From: Hondaea fermentalgiana
Lineage: Eukaryota > Sar > Bigyra > Thraustochytrida > Thraustochytriidae
Direction: 5' to 3'
DNA: 25,264 nucleotides
Assembly (NCBI GenBank): GCA_014084085.1
Contig: NPFB01000151.1
Location: forward strand, 30,728-55,991
This document shows positions 1-9,100 of the stretch, one piece after another; position 1 is the first letter of the stretch, and each line of letters opens with the position of its first letter. The notes under the pieces were generated by a model. The model saw only the letters and a list, made by a program, of their open reading frames with translations. It did not search any database and had not been told where the DNA came from. The translations under genes were made by a program, and so were the position numbers.

Positions 1-138
1 CTGCGGCCCGGCGCCGGTGCTCCGCTCTGCTCTGCCCTGCGCGGCTCGCGCTCGCTGTCGCCCGCGCCGACGGCGCCCTGCCCTGCGCCGCGCGCGGCCC
101 CGCCGCTCCGTTCGGGGTCTGCGCGCGCCTTGCGTGCG

Positions 139-139
<1 letters not shown>

Positions 140-170
<31 letters not shown>
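140..170. repeat. (TTTC)n microsatellite
   Basis: About seven to eight tandem TTTC units run into a longer pyrimidine tract that continues to about 240 and ends in TTGCAG. It is a simple-sequence repeat in non-coding DNA. The purine-rich complement could be an unstable or triplex-prone tract. Confidence 0.9.
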
Positions 171-552
171 GCTTTCCTTTCTTTTCGCTAAACTCTGCTT
201 TTCTTTTCCCTCCTTTCTTTTCTTTTTACTTTACTTTGCAGGTAGTAGTAGTTGGTTTTCTTTTCTTTTGCGTGCGTGCGTGTGTGTGTCTGGCTTCCGG
301 CGTCACGCGTGCGACACGCACGAGTGGAAAGTCAGTCAGACCGAGCCCGGCGGGACCGCGACGCGCGCCGCGAAGAGCTAGCCCAGGGCCGGCGGTCGCG
401 CCCAGCAGCCGCCCAGCCGACGTCAGCGCAGCGCAGCGCAGCGCGGCCGCGACGGGAGGGATGAGCTGAGTCGAGATGCGAGCGTCGGAGGGGAAGAAGA
501 TGGCGCGCAAGGCACTCACTGCAGGCAAGGCGTGCGAGGGAGGAGAAAGTAC

Positions 553-568
553 GGGAGGGAGGGAGGGG
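553..568 (+). repeat. G-quadruplex-type run
   Basis: Four GGG runs are separated by single A residues (GGGAGGGAGGGAGGGG). This meets the usual G3+N1-7 pattern for an intramolecular G-quadruplex on the plus strand. The location is non-coding. Confidence 0.8.
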
Positions 569-584
569 TACACACGTTCATTCT

Positions 585-635
585 CGTTCGATCGATCGAT
601 CGATTGATCGAGTGATTGATTGATTGATTGATCAT
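585..635. repeat. GATC/GATT tandem repeat tract
   Basis: Several CGAT units pass into GATT units, giving a self-complementary tetranucleotide repeat. It is non-coding simple-sequence DNA. Confidence 0.85.
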
Positions 636-727
636 CACAGCAACGTCGCCGTCCACGTCGTGACGGAGAACGAGCGACGAGGACGAGACGATCTAGACGA
701 TCTGCTGATCTCTCTCGCGGCGGCGGC

Positions 728-754
728 CAGCAGCAGCAGCAGCAGCAGCAGCAG
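728..754 (+). repeat. (CAG)9 trinucleotide repeat
   Basis: Nine uninterrupted CAG triplets. The frames through it show no gene-like context, so it is annotated as a non-coding trinucleotide repeat and not as a polyglutamine or poly-alanine coding tract. Confidence 0.85.
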
Positions 755-1443
755 TGGCAGGTGGCAAGGCCGAGCGTGAGCCGTGGGATATCGACCAAAA
801 AAAGATGTGCCAACTGCCGGGAAGTGCGCACGCTGGACAATCTAATGGACGGATGGATGCCAGTGGATGGATGGTCGGGTCGGCCAGGGAAAGGCAGGGC
901 TTGCTTGTTCGAACGAGGATGTCGGTCGGCAGTGGGAAGGAAGGCGCGCACTTGCAGCTGCAAGCAAGATGCAGTGACTCAGGATCTCGCTCTGGTGGCG
1001 TCATCAGACTTTGAGACAAATGGCTGCGAGCGAAAGATGGACCGGGCTCATTTTACGCTGGCAGTAGGATCATAGGTGGTATTGTGGCGGGAGAAAGATC
1101 GGCAGCGAGCGCCCAGTCGCGGCAGAGGGTTGACGTAGAAGAGAGTGAGTGATTACAGTGAGGGAATGCTGAGTGAATGATTCGCACAACTAGACCTACA
1201 TTTTGTTCAAGCGCTTGACAAAATAGAAAGGATTCAAATGCTTGGGCTTACAGGGTGATCAGTAGATGCGTCATTGGCGGATGCCTATACATTTTTACTC
1301 GACACAATTCACAGTCAATCTCGAGTGTCTGCTTGCTGGCAGTCGGCAACAGGATTTTCAGAATTGACTTGAGAACCGGCGAGGGTGACAGCAAATAATG
1401 GTCCACAGCACGGGAAAATGACAAAATCTAGCTTGCTTGTTGC

Positions 1444-2067
1444 CTATGGCCTGTGTGGCTGCTGTTGCTGCTGCTGCTGGTTCTGCGCTTGTTGGTGAGC
1501 CTGGTTAGACTTAATGACGAGATACAGCCCAAAGAAACCGAGGCCAATGTGCCAGCCAGCGACAACCGCAAGAACCACGGCGATGAGGGCAACGATTTGC
1601 GGAAATCGCTGCTCGGGCATCCCAAAGATGCTCGGGATAAGGAACTCGCGACCCTCGATTCCGATTTGCCTGCTCAAAGGCGTAAAAATGCCATCGGGTC
1701 CACTTGGCATGCTTGGCATGCCTTGCATGCCTTGCATGCCTTGCGCGCCGCTAGGCGTGGTCCCAACACCGTTTCCATTGCCAAAAAAGTTGCTTGCCGA
1801 GACTGGGCCAGTGGGTCCACGTCCGCCCGACGAGGCTGCTGGCCCAGGCTGGCCGGACCGCCGCATGGATTGAGCACGGGGATCTGTAAAAAACATGTGC
1901 GCATAAGATTGCCCCGAGGAACGAGTGAGCAAGCGCGAGAAGCGTGCAAAGATGGTCAGAAAAGCTGTACGTCTTTTTCGTCGCAGCGCGCCCCGCCGGC
2001 CGAGCTTGGCCTCACCTCGGCGCGCCCCGCCACGCCACGTCACTTGATGCCCACCCTTGCCCGCCAT
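1444..2067 (-). CDS. Small glycine/methionine- and glutamine-rich membrane protein, one intron (unknown function)
   Basis: The coding exons are 2067-2016 and 1883-1444, joined across an intron at 2015-1884, giving about 163 residues. The start ATG is at 2067 and begins MAGKGGHQ. The middle has a short Gly-Met-Gln/Gly-Met-Pro repeat (about 1695-1745). A hydrophobic stretch near residues 110-143 could form one long or two short membrane spans, and the tail is glutamine-rich (seven consecutive Q, then PHRP). The unspliced frame also stays open and would add a basic 44-residue insert. The donor and acceptor are strong and in phase, so the spliced form is preferred. I do not recognise the family. 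A small organelle or ER membrane protein is a guess. It lies downstream of the NO66 gene on the same strand, separated by about 400 bp. Confidence 0.65.
   Translation of the reverse strand: MAGKGGHQVTWRGGARRGEAKLGRRGALRRKRRTAFLTIFARFSRLLTRSSGQSYAHMFFTDPRAQSMRRSGQPGPAASSGGRGPTGPVSASNFFGNGNGVGTTPSGAQGMQGMQGMPSMPSGPDGIFTPLSRQIGIEGREFLIPSIFGMPEQRFPQIVALIAVVLAVVAGWHIGLGFFGLYLVIKSNQAHQQAQNQQQQQQQPHRP
1884..2015 (-). other. Spliceosomal intron (132 bp) in the small membrane protein gene
   Basis: On the minus strand the donor reads CCGAG|GTGAGG and the acceptor reads TTTTTTACAG|ATCC. Exon 1 ends one base into a codon. Exon 2 supplies the remaining two bases to make GAT (Asp), so the frame is kept. 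The 132-bp length is a multiple of three, which explains why the unspliced frame is also open. Confidence 0.75.
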
Positions 2068-2475
2068 GTTGGACCGCTAACGCGTGCGCGCGCGCAGAAC
2101 AGAGCGCGGCGCAAGCGTGGAGAGGTTCACATGCGCCCGTGTCGGCGCTGCAGGTCACGTACCGTCATCCGGGACGATCTCGCCGTTGATGATAATCGGC
2201 ATCGTTCCAGGGAAAAGACAGACGAAGAAAAGATTGAGGTTTGTTTCGCTCTCCCACGCTCTTTACCGTCTCCATAATGTCGTATACCTGGCTTGACAAT
2301 GCAGAAGCAGCGCATGCGCAAAGGACCACCGCAGGCAAGCTAGGCATCGAGGTCGACAACAACAACAACAACAACAACAACAAGCAGTCAATCGATTCGT
2401 TCGGGCATTCAAAGTCTCAATTGTATTCCGGTCTTCGCAACGATTGTTCATTCTTCAAGCATCAACAAGGTCCGA
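2068..2475. other. Spacer between NO66 3' end and small membrane protein promoter
   Basis: About 400 bp lie between two minus-strand genes. The stretch should carry the NO66 3' UTR and the promoter of the small membrane protein gene. A trinucleotide repeat is the only distinct element. I see no further gene. Confidence 0.6.
2358..2381 (+). repeat. (AAC)8 trinucleotide repeat
   Basis: Eight AAC triplets on the plus strand (GTT on the strand of the neighbouring genes), about 290 bp upstream of the small membrane protein start. Confidence 0.9.
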
Positions 2476-4479
2476 TCAGTCGCACATCAGTAGGACACGC
2501 TCCCGAACGAGGAAGCGGACGACGCGCAGCTTGTCCTCGTCCGAATCAGGATGCTTGAGCTTGCCGACAGTGAGCGGGGTCGATGGATCTGAGTTTAGGA
2601 TCTGCTCCAGCATTTCGGCGTCCTCGAGCTCAAATTCAAGACCACGCGAGTCCGTCGCATGGTACGTGCGCGTGTTCAAGCAAGAATGGTAAAAGAGAGC
2701 CGCGTTGCCTTCCACGGTAAGGGTTCCAACGCCCTTGGCCGCAAGGACAACCTGAGAGTCAACGTCGATCTGCTCGAGCTCGTCCTCGGGAATATCGTCC
2801 TCCGTTGCGGGTCGACCATCCGCAACAGACTCGACAGCCATCGAAGCCTCCTGCGGAACTGCAAGCACGCCGAGCGGCTGGTGCCTATCGTGCTGAAACT
2901 TGACGCCCATGCGATCAGCGATGAGATCAAAGTCGATGTTCTGCAAGACATGCTCGCTAATGAGCCGAATCATCTCTGCCACAAACTGATGTCTGCGTGG
3001 ATCTGATTCTTGGTCCGAGTTCACGACGCCCATAAAGTTGGCAAGCTCGCGCGGCAAGTTACGTCGCAGCGGCTCGCAGTCAAGGGCCTTGTCATCCATG
3101 CACGTTCGCTGGATCGCGTGGGGAAGTGCCTCGCGGATAAAGTCGGCCCACGTGTTGAGCTGCCCGACCGAGAGCGTCACGTGTAATGAGTGCTCGCGAA
3201 GTTTGGAGCGTGCATGGTGCACCATGCCGCGCGGAATGTAGAGCACATCACCTGGCTCGAGCGTGGTGTGGATCGCCACCTTGAGGTGCTTGGCTACTTG
3301 CTCCTCGGTAAAATCCTTGCTCGAGTATCGTGGGTTCCGCGGGAAGAGAACGTCCGGGTCCTCATCTTCCTCGTCTTCCTCATCGTCCTCTGCGTCATCG
3401 TCGTCCTTGCCATCTTCTTCCCCCTCCTCCTCTGCTTCTTCGTCGTCATCATCGTCCTGCTTCTTGGACTCGTAGTGATGGTACACGGTCCACTCCTTGG
3501 CACCTTCAAGCTGCAGGATGAAGGCATCGATATCGTCGTAGTGGGGCGCAAAACCCTGCGAGCCCTTGGGCGTCAGATATGCGTTGGCGCCACCGCCGCA
3601 GCCAAAGAGGCCCTCCATCAGCGTCACCAACTTCCAAATGGTCTTGCTGAGTTCTTGCGGGCGCAAAAGCCGCACCGAGGCGCCCTGTGTCTCGCCAAAG
3701 AGACTCATGACCTCTTTAGCATCCGCGACAGCCTCTGTGTCGTGCATGAGGGTCTTGCGCGCTCCATCCCGGTACGCTGTAAGGCTAAAGTCTCGGTTGT
3801 GTTGCAGCTTGCCGGCCTGCAGGGCCTTTTCAATATCCGTCTTGGCCAACAAACCATCGAAATACGTCGTTTGCCCCGTCTTGTTACGGCGTACAAGCAG
3901 GGGTTTGGTCTCATAGTACTCGGACATGAAGTCCTCTACGGTCGTCGCGCCTCCAAGGATCCACTGCAGCGCACGTTCGCCAGCGAGACGAAAGTCGCCG
4001 CCCGCGGCCTCGCAGATCGCCTCGACTTCTTTGGTGCCCGGCGCCGCCGCATCGTCGCTCTTCGCCGACTTGCCGCCCGCCTTCTTCTTGTTCTTCTTCT
4101 TGGCACCATTCGCGGTGCCGGGATTCAGGCCATTTGGCTCCTCTTCCTCCTCCTCGCCCTGGTGCTCGTGCTTCTTGCCCGTCTTCTTCTTCTTCTTCTT
4201 GCCGGCCTTCGCCTTCTCCTCCTGCTGCCTCGCCGCGAGCCTCGCCGCCAGCGACGGGGCCGCCTTGTTCTTCTTCCTGCCCTCTGCGCCCGCGCTCGCG
4301 CGCGCCTGCTCCCCTCCGCGCCCCTCCTCGCCGCTGCTCGCGCCCTCGTCGCTGCCCTCGCCCTCGAGCGCCCTGGCCACCGGCGTCTTGCCGTACAGCG
4401 CGACCTTCTTGGCGCGCTTCTTGTCCGCGCGCCTGCGGTTGCGCGCCTGCCGCTTGCGCTTCTGCGCCGCCTCGTCCAT
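2476..4479 (-). CDS. NO66/RIOX1-type JmjC ribosomal oxygenase
   Basis: This is a nucleolar Fe(II)/2-oxoglutarate oxygenase. In animals NO66 hydroxylates a histidine of ribosomal protein uL2 (RPL8), and it has also been reported as a histone H3 demethylase. The 667-residue form starts MDEAAQKRKR and opens with a basic, lysine/arginine-rich region fitting a nucleolar signal, then low-complexity Lys/Glu/Ala tracts. The JmjC domain has GFAPHYDDIDAFILQLEG, giving iron ligands His313 and Asp315, and SLHVTLS with the distal ligand His433. PGDVLYIPRGMVHHA is the family strand motif. The C-terminal 200 residues fit the dimerisation and winged-helix part. A run of about 38 acidic residues (3351-3465) sits inside the barrel. 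An in-frame ATG at 4620 would add 47 arginine-rich residues. Codon use upstream of 4479 (many AGG, GGA) differs from the body, so 4479 was preferred. It is divergent from PEX7. Confidence 0.92.
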   Translation of the reverse strand: MDEAAQKRKRQARNRRRADKKRAKKVALYGKTPVARALEGEGSDEGASSGEEGRGGEQARASAGAEGRKKNKAAPSLAARLAARQQEEKAKAGKKKKKKTGKKHEHQGEEEEEEPNGLNPGTANGAKKKNKKKAGGKSAKSDDAAAPGTKEVEAICEAAGGDFRLAGERALQWILGGATTVEDFMSEYYETKPLLVRRNKTGQTTYFDGLLAKTDIEKALQAGKLQHNRDFSLTAYRDGARKTLMHDTEAVADAKEVMSLFGETQGASVRLLRPQELSKTIWKLVTLMEGLFGCGGGANAYLTPKGSQGFAPHYDDIDAFILQLEGAKEWTVYHHYESKKQDDDDDEEAEEEGEEDGKDDDDAEDDEEDEEDEDPDVLFPRNPRYSSKDFTEEQVAKHLKVAIHTTLEPGDVLYIPRGMVHHARSKLREHSLHVTLSVGQLNTWADFIREALPHAIQRTCMDDKALDCEPLRRNLPRELANFMGVVNSDQESDPRRHQFVAEMIRLISEHVLQNIDFDLIADRMGVKFQHDRHQPLGVLAVPQEASMAVESVADGRPATEDDIPEDELEQIDVDSQVVLAAKGVGTLTVEGNAALFYHSCLNTRTYHATDSRGLEFELEDAEMLEQILNSDPSTPLTVGKLKHPDSDEDKLRVVRFLVRERVLLMCD

Positions 4480-5042
4480 CGCCCGCTGCCTCCTCCTCGC
4501 TCCCTCCCTGCTCGCTCCCCGCGCCCTCTCCTCGCGCTCCTTCCGCCCGCGTGCACGCCGCGGCCGCGCTGGGAGCGGCCTCCTTCCCGGGTCTGCCTGC
4601 CGTAGATAAAGCGATGCCATGGCGCCGGAAGGACGGCAGGCCAGAAGCCCGTTCCCAGTCCCGGTTCTTGGCGCGCCGCGAGAAGCCTGCGAGCGAGGAG
4701 CCGCGTCCGCCTGCCTGGCCCGGTCGCGGCTGCTCTGGCGCGAGGCGGGCACGAGTGGGAGACGCGCGGCTGCGGCGGGCGAGGAGCGGCAGGGGTAAGC
4801 GTGGCTTGAGCTCGAGGTCGGCGGGCGAGATATATCTGTCACAGCGGCAGCCAGACTTCGATCGCCGCCTGCCAGCTTGCTTGCTGGCCCGCTGTGCGGT
4901 GCTGTGCTCGAGACGCGCAAAGCGCGGGTGTCGCCTCGCCTCGCCTCGCCGCGCCGCGCCGCGCCTCGCGTCTTGCCAGGGCGCGGAGAGAAAGCTAGCT
5001 CGCCAGGGCCGCGGCATCGTTCTGGCCACGGCGGGACACACC
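4480..5042. promoter_or_regulatory. Divergent promoter region between NO66 and PEX7
   Basis: The NO66 (-) and PEX7 (+) start codons are about 560 bp apart, so this stretch must serve both genes. A perfect 10-bp palindrome AGATATATCT lies at 4828-4837. It is a TATA-like element readable in either direction, about 210 bp from the PEX7 ATG and from the alternative NO66 ATG at 4620. The rest is GC-rich with GCCTC/GCCGC short repeats at 4930-4970. Promoter function is inferred from position. Confidence 0.55.
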
Positions 5043-6107
5043 ATGGCGATCATGCCGGGTATGCCCGGCGGACCGGGCGCGCCCGCGGGCGGCGGCGTGG
5101 CCCTGCTACGCACCGAGGGGTTCAACAACTACGCCGCGGAGTTTAGCCCCTTTCACGACGGGCTCATCGCCGTGGCGTCCTCGCAGTACTTTGGCATTGT
5201 AGGGAACGGACGCCAGTATGTGGCGCGGGTCGGCCCCGGCGGCAGCGCGCAAATCGTGCGCCACTTTGACACGCAGGATGGCCTCTACGATTGCTCGTGG
5301 AACGAGGCCAACGAGAACCAGCTCGCCAGCGCTTCCGGCGACGGCTCCATCAAGCTCTGGGACCTCAACAGTACGGACGGCTTTCCTATCCGCAATTTCA
5401 AGGAGCATACGCAAGAGTGCGCCTCGGTCGACTGGAATCTTGTCACCAAGGCCTCCTTCGTTTCCGCGAGTTGGGACGGTACCATCAAGCTCTGGGACCC
5501 AAATGCCCCCATGGCCGTGCGGACCTTTGCCGAGCACATGGGCAGCGTATATAACTGCCAGTGGTCACCTCGACACCCGAACCTCTGCATTTCGTGCTCT
5601 GCGGACAGCACCGTCAAAGTGTTTGATATTAACCAGCCGCACAGCGCGACTACTGTCCATGCTCACGAGAACGAAGTTCTCACCGTCGACTGGAACAAGT
5701 ACAACGAGTTTCTCTTTGCCAGCGGTTCCGTGGACCGCACGATTCGCGTCTTTGATGTGCGCAATCCGCAGAAACCCATTTCTGTCTTGGCTGGCCACGA
5801 CTTTGCTGTGCGGAGGCTCAAGTTCTCTCCGCATGACGCAAACCTTATCGCCAGCTCCTCCTATGATATGTCTGTCAATCTCTGGCGCATGGACCGTGAG
5901 GACGCCCTCGTGATGCGCTGTCAGCAGCATTCCGAGTTTGTCATGGGGCTGGACTTTAGTCTCTTTCGACCAAACACGATTGTTTCTGCATCTTGGGACG
6001 AGCACGTGTGCGTATTTGATTACACGCAGGGTCCACCTCCTCGCATTCCTCCCCCTCCCAAGCGTCCGGGACTCCCGCCAACTTTGCAAGGTGGAGGCCC
6101 AAGATGA
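5043..6107 (+). CDS. PEX7: Peroxin 7, PTS2 peroxisomal import receptor (WD40 protein)
   Basis: This cytosolic receptor binds proteins carrying the N-terminal PTS2 signal (for example thiolase) and brings them to the peroxisome with a PEX5 or PEX20-type co-receptor. The protein has 354 residues, slightly longer than the roughly 320 of animal PEX7 because of a glycine/proline-rich start and a proline-rich tail. Family features follow in order: NNYAAEFSPF near residue 30, SASGDGSIKLWD near 98, KEHTQECASVDW, SASWDGTIKLWD near 143, WSPRHPN, HENEVLTVDWNKYNE, GHDFAVRRLKFSPH near 258, then SEFVMGLDFS and SASWDEH near the end, making a beta-propeller of six to seven blades. The start was chosen for its ACCATGG context; upstream in-frame residues are low-complexity promoter translation. 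Single exon. Confidence 0.95.
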   Translation: MAIMPGMPGGPGAPAGGGVALLRTEGFNNYAAEFSPFHDGLIAVASSQYFGIVGNGRQYVARVGPGGSAQIVRHFDTQDGLYDCSWNEANENQLASASGDGSIKLWDLNSTDGFPIRNFKEHTQECASVDWNLVTKASFVSASWDGTIKLWDPNAPMAVRTFAEHMGSVYNCQWSPRHPNLCISCSADSTVKVFDINQPHSATTVHAHENEVLTVDWNKYNEFLFASGSVDRTIRVFDVRNPQKPISVLAGHDFAVRRLKFSPHDANLIASSSYDMSVNLWRMDREDALVMRCQQHSEFVMGLDFSLFRPNTIVSASWDEHVCVFDYTQGPPPRIPPPPKRPGLPPTLQGGGPR

Positions 6108-9100
6108 GCAAATGCGAATGCGAATGCAAATGCGATATAACGCGATGCGATTTTTTCCTCCTGACTTTGTGCTCCCAAAACTAAACAATATATATTTCTT
6201 TACAGCTGGGATTCTTCGGATGTTTGTCGACCGTTTTCGTTCGCTGGTTTTACATTAATAAGTTTCCCTCAGCACTCTGCTTCTGCTCAACACGTTGAAA
6301 TCAAGCAGCTGGTCTTCTATCAAAAGCACTTTTCATGGTATTAGAGAGAACATTCGACCTTGACATCAAGTGCAAGGTTTTCTTTCTTTCCCCGCCAGAC
6401 AAGTCGTTAGCGCATTTCTTCGTCCATCCTTGCACTCGCACTGTACGAGAGCCCGCCTGTTGGTAATCATTCATTCAGGCGCTCTCGGCCACTCACAGTC
6501 AGTCACCCTCCTCGTCCGTCCGAGTCACTGTTGCAAAACCATTTCCACAAAGGGAGAGCTTCGACAACGACGAGAATGGCGGCCGACACGTGCGCGGCGC
6601 GCGGGTGCTCCGAAGAGGTCTGCGTGCTGGGCTCGCACGAGGGCAAGGCGCACGCGTTTTGCCTCGTACATTATTATGGCAGCGCGTTCGCGGCGCGAGA
6701 CGCTTCGGGCGTCAATGAGGGCCAAGACCAGCAACAAGCACTCGCAAGCCAGGCTCGCGTACTCTCAACACGCGCACTCAAGCGCCAGCGAAGGACAGCA
6801 GAGGACCTCGTGCGCGAGATGCTCGCCGAAATCGGCCATGACATGGAGGACGAGCTCCAGCGTATCAAGGACCAGCGTGATCGCCGTGAAAAGGTCACGT
6901 CCGGCGCTCTCCACAAAGAGCTCGTGAAGGAAGCGCATGGCGCAGCGATGAAGCAAAATACCACGCAACAGACAGCCAACGCTGCTCCGCGACGGGACGC
7001 TGGTGTCTCCAAGGTCGGCACCGTCGATGTCGACAAGCTCTACGAATGGCAGCTGAAGATGCTTCATCGCAAGCAGACAGGACGCAAACTATCGGACCCC
7101 GAGCCGGGCTCGCAGGCGGCGAGCGCCGCGGGAACACGTAAAGCGCAATCGTCTGCACCGCGCGCCACTGCAGCGAATGCCTCCGCGACGCGAAGTCGTG
7201 TCTGGAAACCTACTGGCGAAGAACTCCTCGGCCAGGCACACGTTCCCATGGAGGCTTGGCGCAGGAATGCAGCCGAGCTCGTGGCCAACGCGCTCTTGCA
7301 AGACGTAGATACGGCTCGTTTTGACGCTGGCAAAGCGGCTCTCGATATTGAGAACGCGCTCTTCATGCATTTGCACCAGAATCAGAATGCCTACAGACCA
7401 AAGATGCGCACTTTGCTCCACAACCTGCGCATCGCAGCAAATGAGCCTTTGCGACGCAATATCATCACCGGGACGCTTTCGGCAGCGGATCTCGTCAAGA
7501 TGGACGAGGCGGCACTGATGGACCCAGAGAGCCGGGCCAAGCTAGAACGCACGCAAGCAGAGGTTTTCGAGCAGCACCGCGTCGTCTCCACAGAGGAGGC
7601 TTTGGCGAGCAAGAGCATCGTCGACGACGCCCAGTGTCCGCATTGTGAGAACTCGCAGGGCATCATTAAGCTCTCTCTGGCGTCCTCGCGGCCAGAGAGC
7701 ACCAAGGCTGAAATTTACGGCAACAAGGAAAAGGTCGACTCTTCGTACACTCGATTTCGCTGCCCCGCTTGCGGTTACTCGTGGCAAGAAGCGAACTAAT
7801 AACAGTGAGACGAGCCCAAGGCTCGCCTGTCCCGTGTCCCGAAAATGGTGGTCTCACAGTCAAAGTACCTCCAGCCCTTGCCAGACGGTAATGAGGGAGG
7901 AAGTGAAAAGAGGCAATTGTTTGCCCGCACTCGATCAAGCAATGAACAAAAAAAGGCATTGTCAAGGGAATCACGTGACGATGGACTGTCAATAATTCCA
8001 TTATTGTATAGAAAAGTATGTATAACCACTCATTTCGACCTATTGCTTGTTGGTGCTCAGAGAATGGCCAGCAGGTTGTTCAGGTCTTCAAGGGTCATGC
8101 TCTCATCAGGCTTGAGAAGGACTTCTTTGGCGCGCATAAATCGGGGCTCGTTGAGCGCACTAGGGCCGCTGTTGGCACTGCCTTGCTGCGCGCTAAAGAA
8201 CTGGTCAAAGATCATGGCGTCGCCCACGCCGCAAGCGTCGAGCTCGGCACGGTTCGTTTCTACCCAGTTCACATACTTGACGGCCTGCTCTGGGGAGAGA
8301 ATATTGAAAAGCGTATGGGTATGCGTCTCGACGGCCTTGGTACGCGTTGCAATGTTGCTCCGTAGCTTTTCAAGGTACATGGTACAAAGACTCAGGCGCT
8401 CACGCTCGTCCCTGGTCTGTGCCTTGTCCTGTGTCTTGTAGTTCACGCGCAGCTTTTCCTGCTGCTCCTGGCTCAAGCTCAGTTCCGTGCAAATAAGAGA
8501 CCACAGCGCGCGCGTGTCTGCCTTACGGCCCTTGCCATTGTGAGCTCCCGACTGATCCGCGGGGACCTTGTTCACAGGTCCGTCCTGGAAAAAGCCCTCA
8601 CCCTGGTTCATCATCCAGAGCAAGAACTTCGTGTAGGGAGGCAGAATCAGATTGAAGAGGTGCTTGTAGTGATGCTCCAACATTGCTCTGCGCTCAGAAC
8701 ACGAGGGTCCAGTCTCTTGAAGAATGCTATGAAGCTGGCCTCGCAAAGCGTCACCGCCAATGCTGCCCTGTGACATGCGCGACATGAGATCGCGAAGAAG
8801 GCCCTGTCTGCGGTCTTGCAGCGCCTGGTTCGCCTCCTCGAGATGCCGCCGACGTAGCTCGTCAAGCTCAGCGGTCAGACGCGACACGCGGTTCTCTAGC
8901 AGCTCGAGGTTTTCCTTCTTGCGCCGCCGACTCAAGCGCGCCGACTCGCGATTCCGTTCCAAACGCCGTCTGTGCCGCTCCTGCTCTTCTTCCGACGCGC
9001 CTGGCTTCGCTTCGCCGCTACTGTTCGATCCAGCATCTGCTTTACGAGTCGCACTAGCATTCGAGGCGGAAGAGGCAGCAGCGACGGCGGCAGCAGTGGC

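Larger units (their letters stand above)
1..1443. other. Left-hand gene-free region with low-complexity DNA
   Basis: I see no supportable gene here. Open frames on both strands translate to arginine/proline- or serine-rich shadow peptides without domain features. The stretch holds a TTTC microsatellite, a G-rich run, GATC/GATT tandem repeats, a CAG run and several GGAT-type short repeats. The tract ending in CTTTGCAG at about 241 resembles a splice acceptor, but no partnering exon with a credible reading frame was found. It is most simply read as the 3' flank of the small minus-strand gene at 1444 plus the promoter or UTR of a gene lying outside the left edge. Confidence 0.6.
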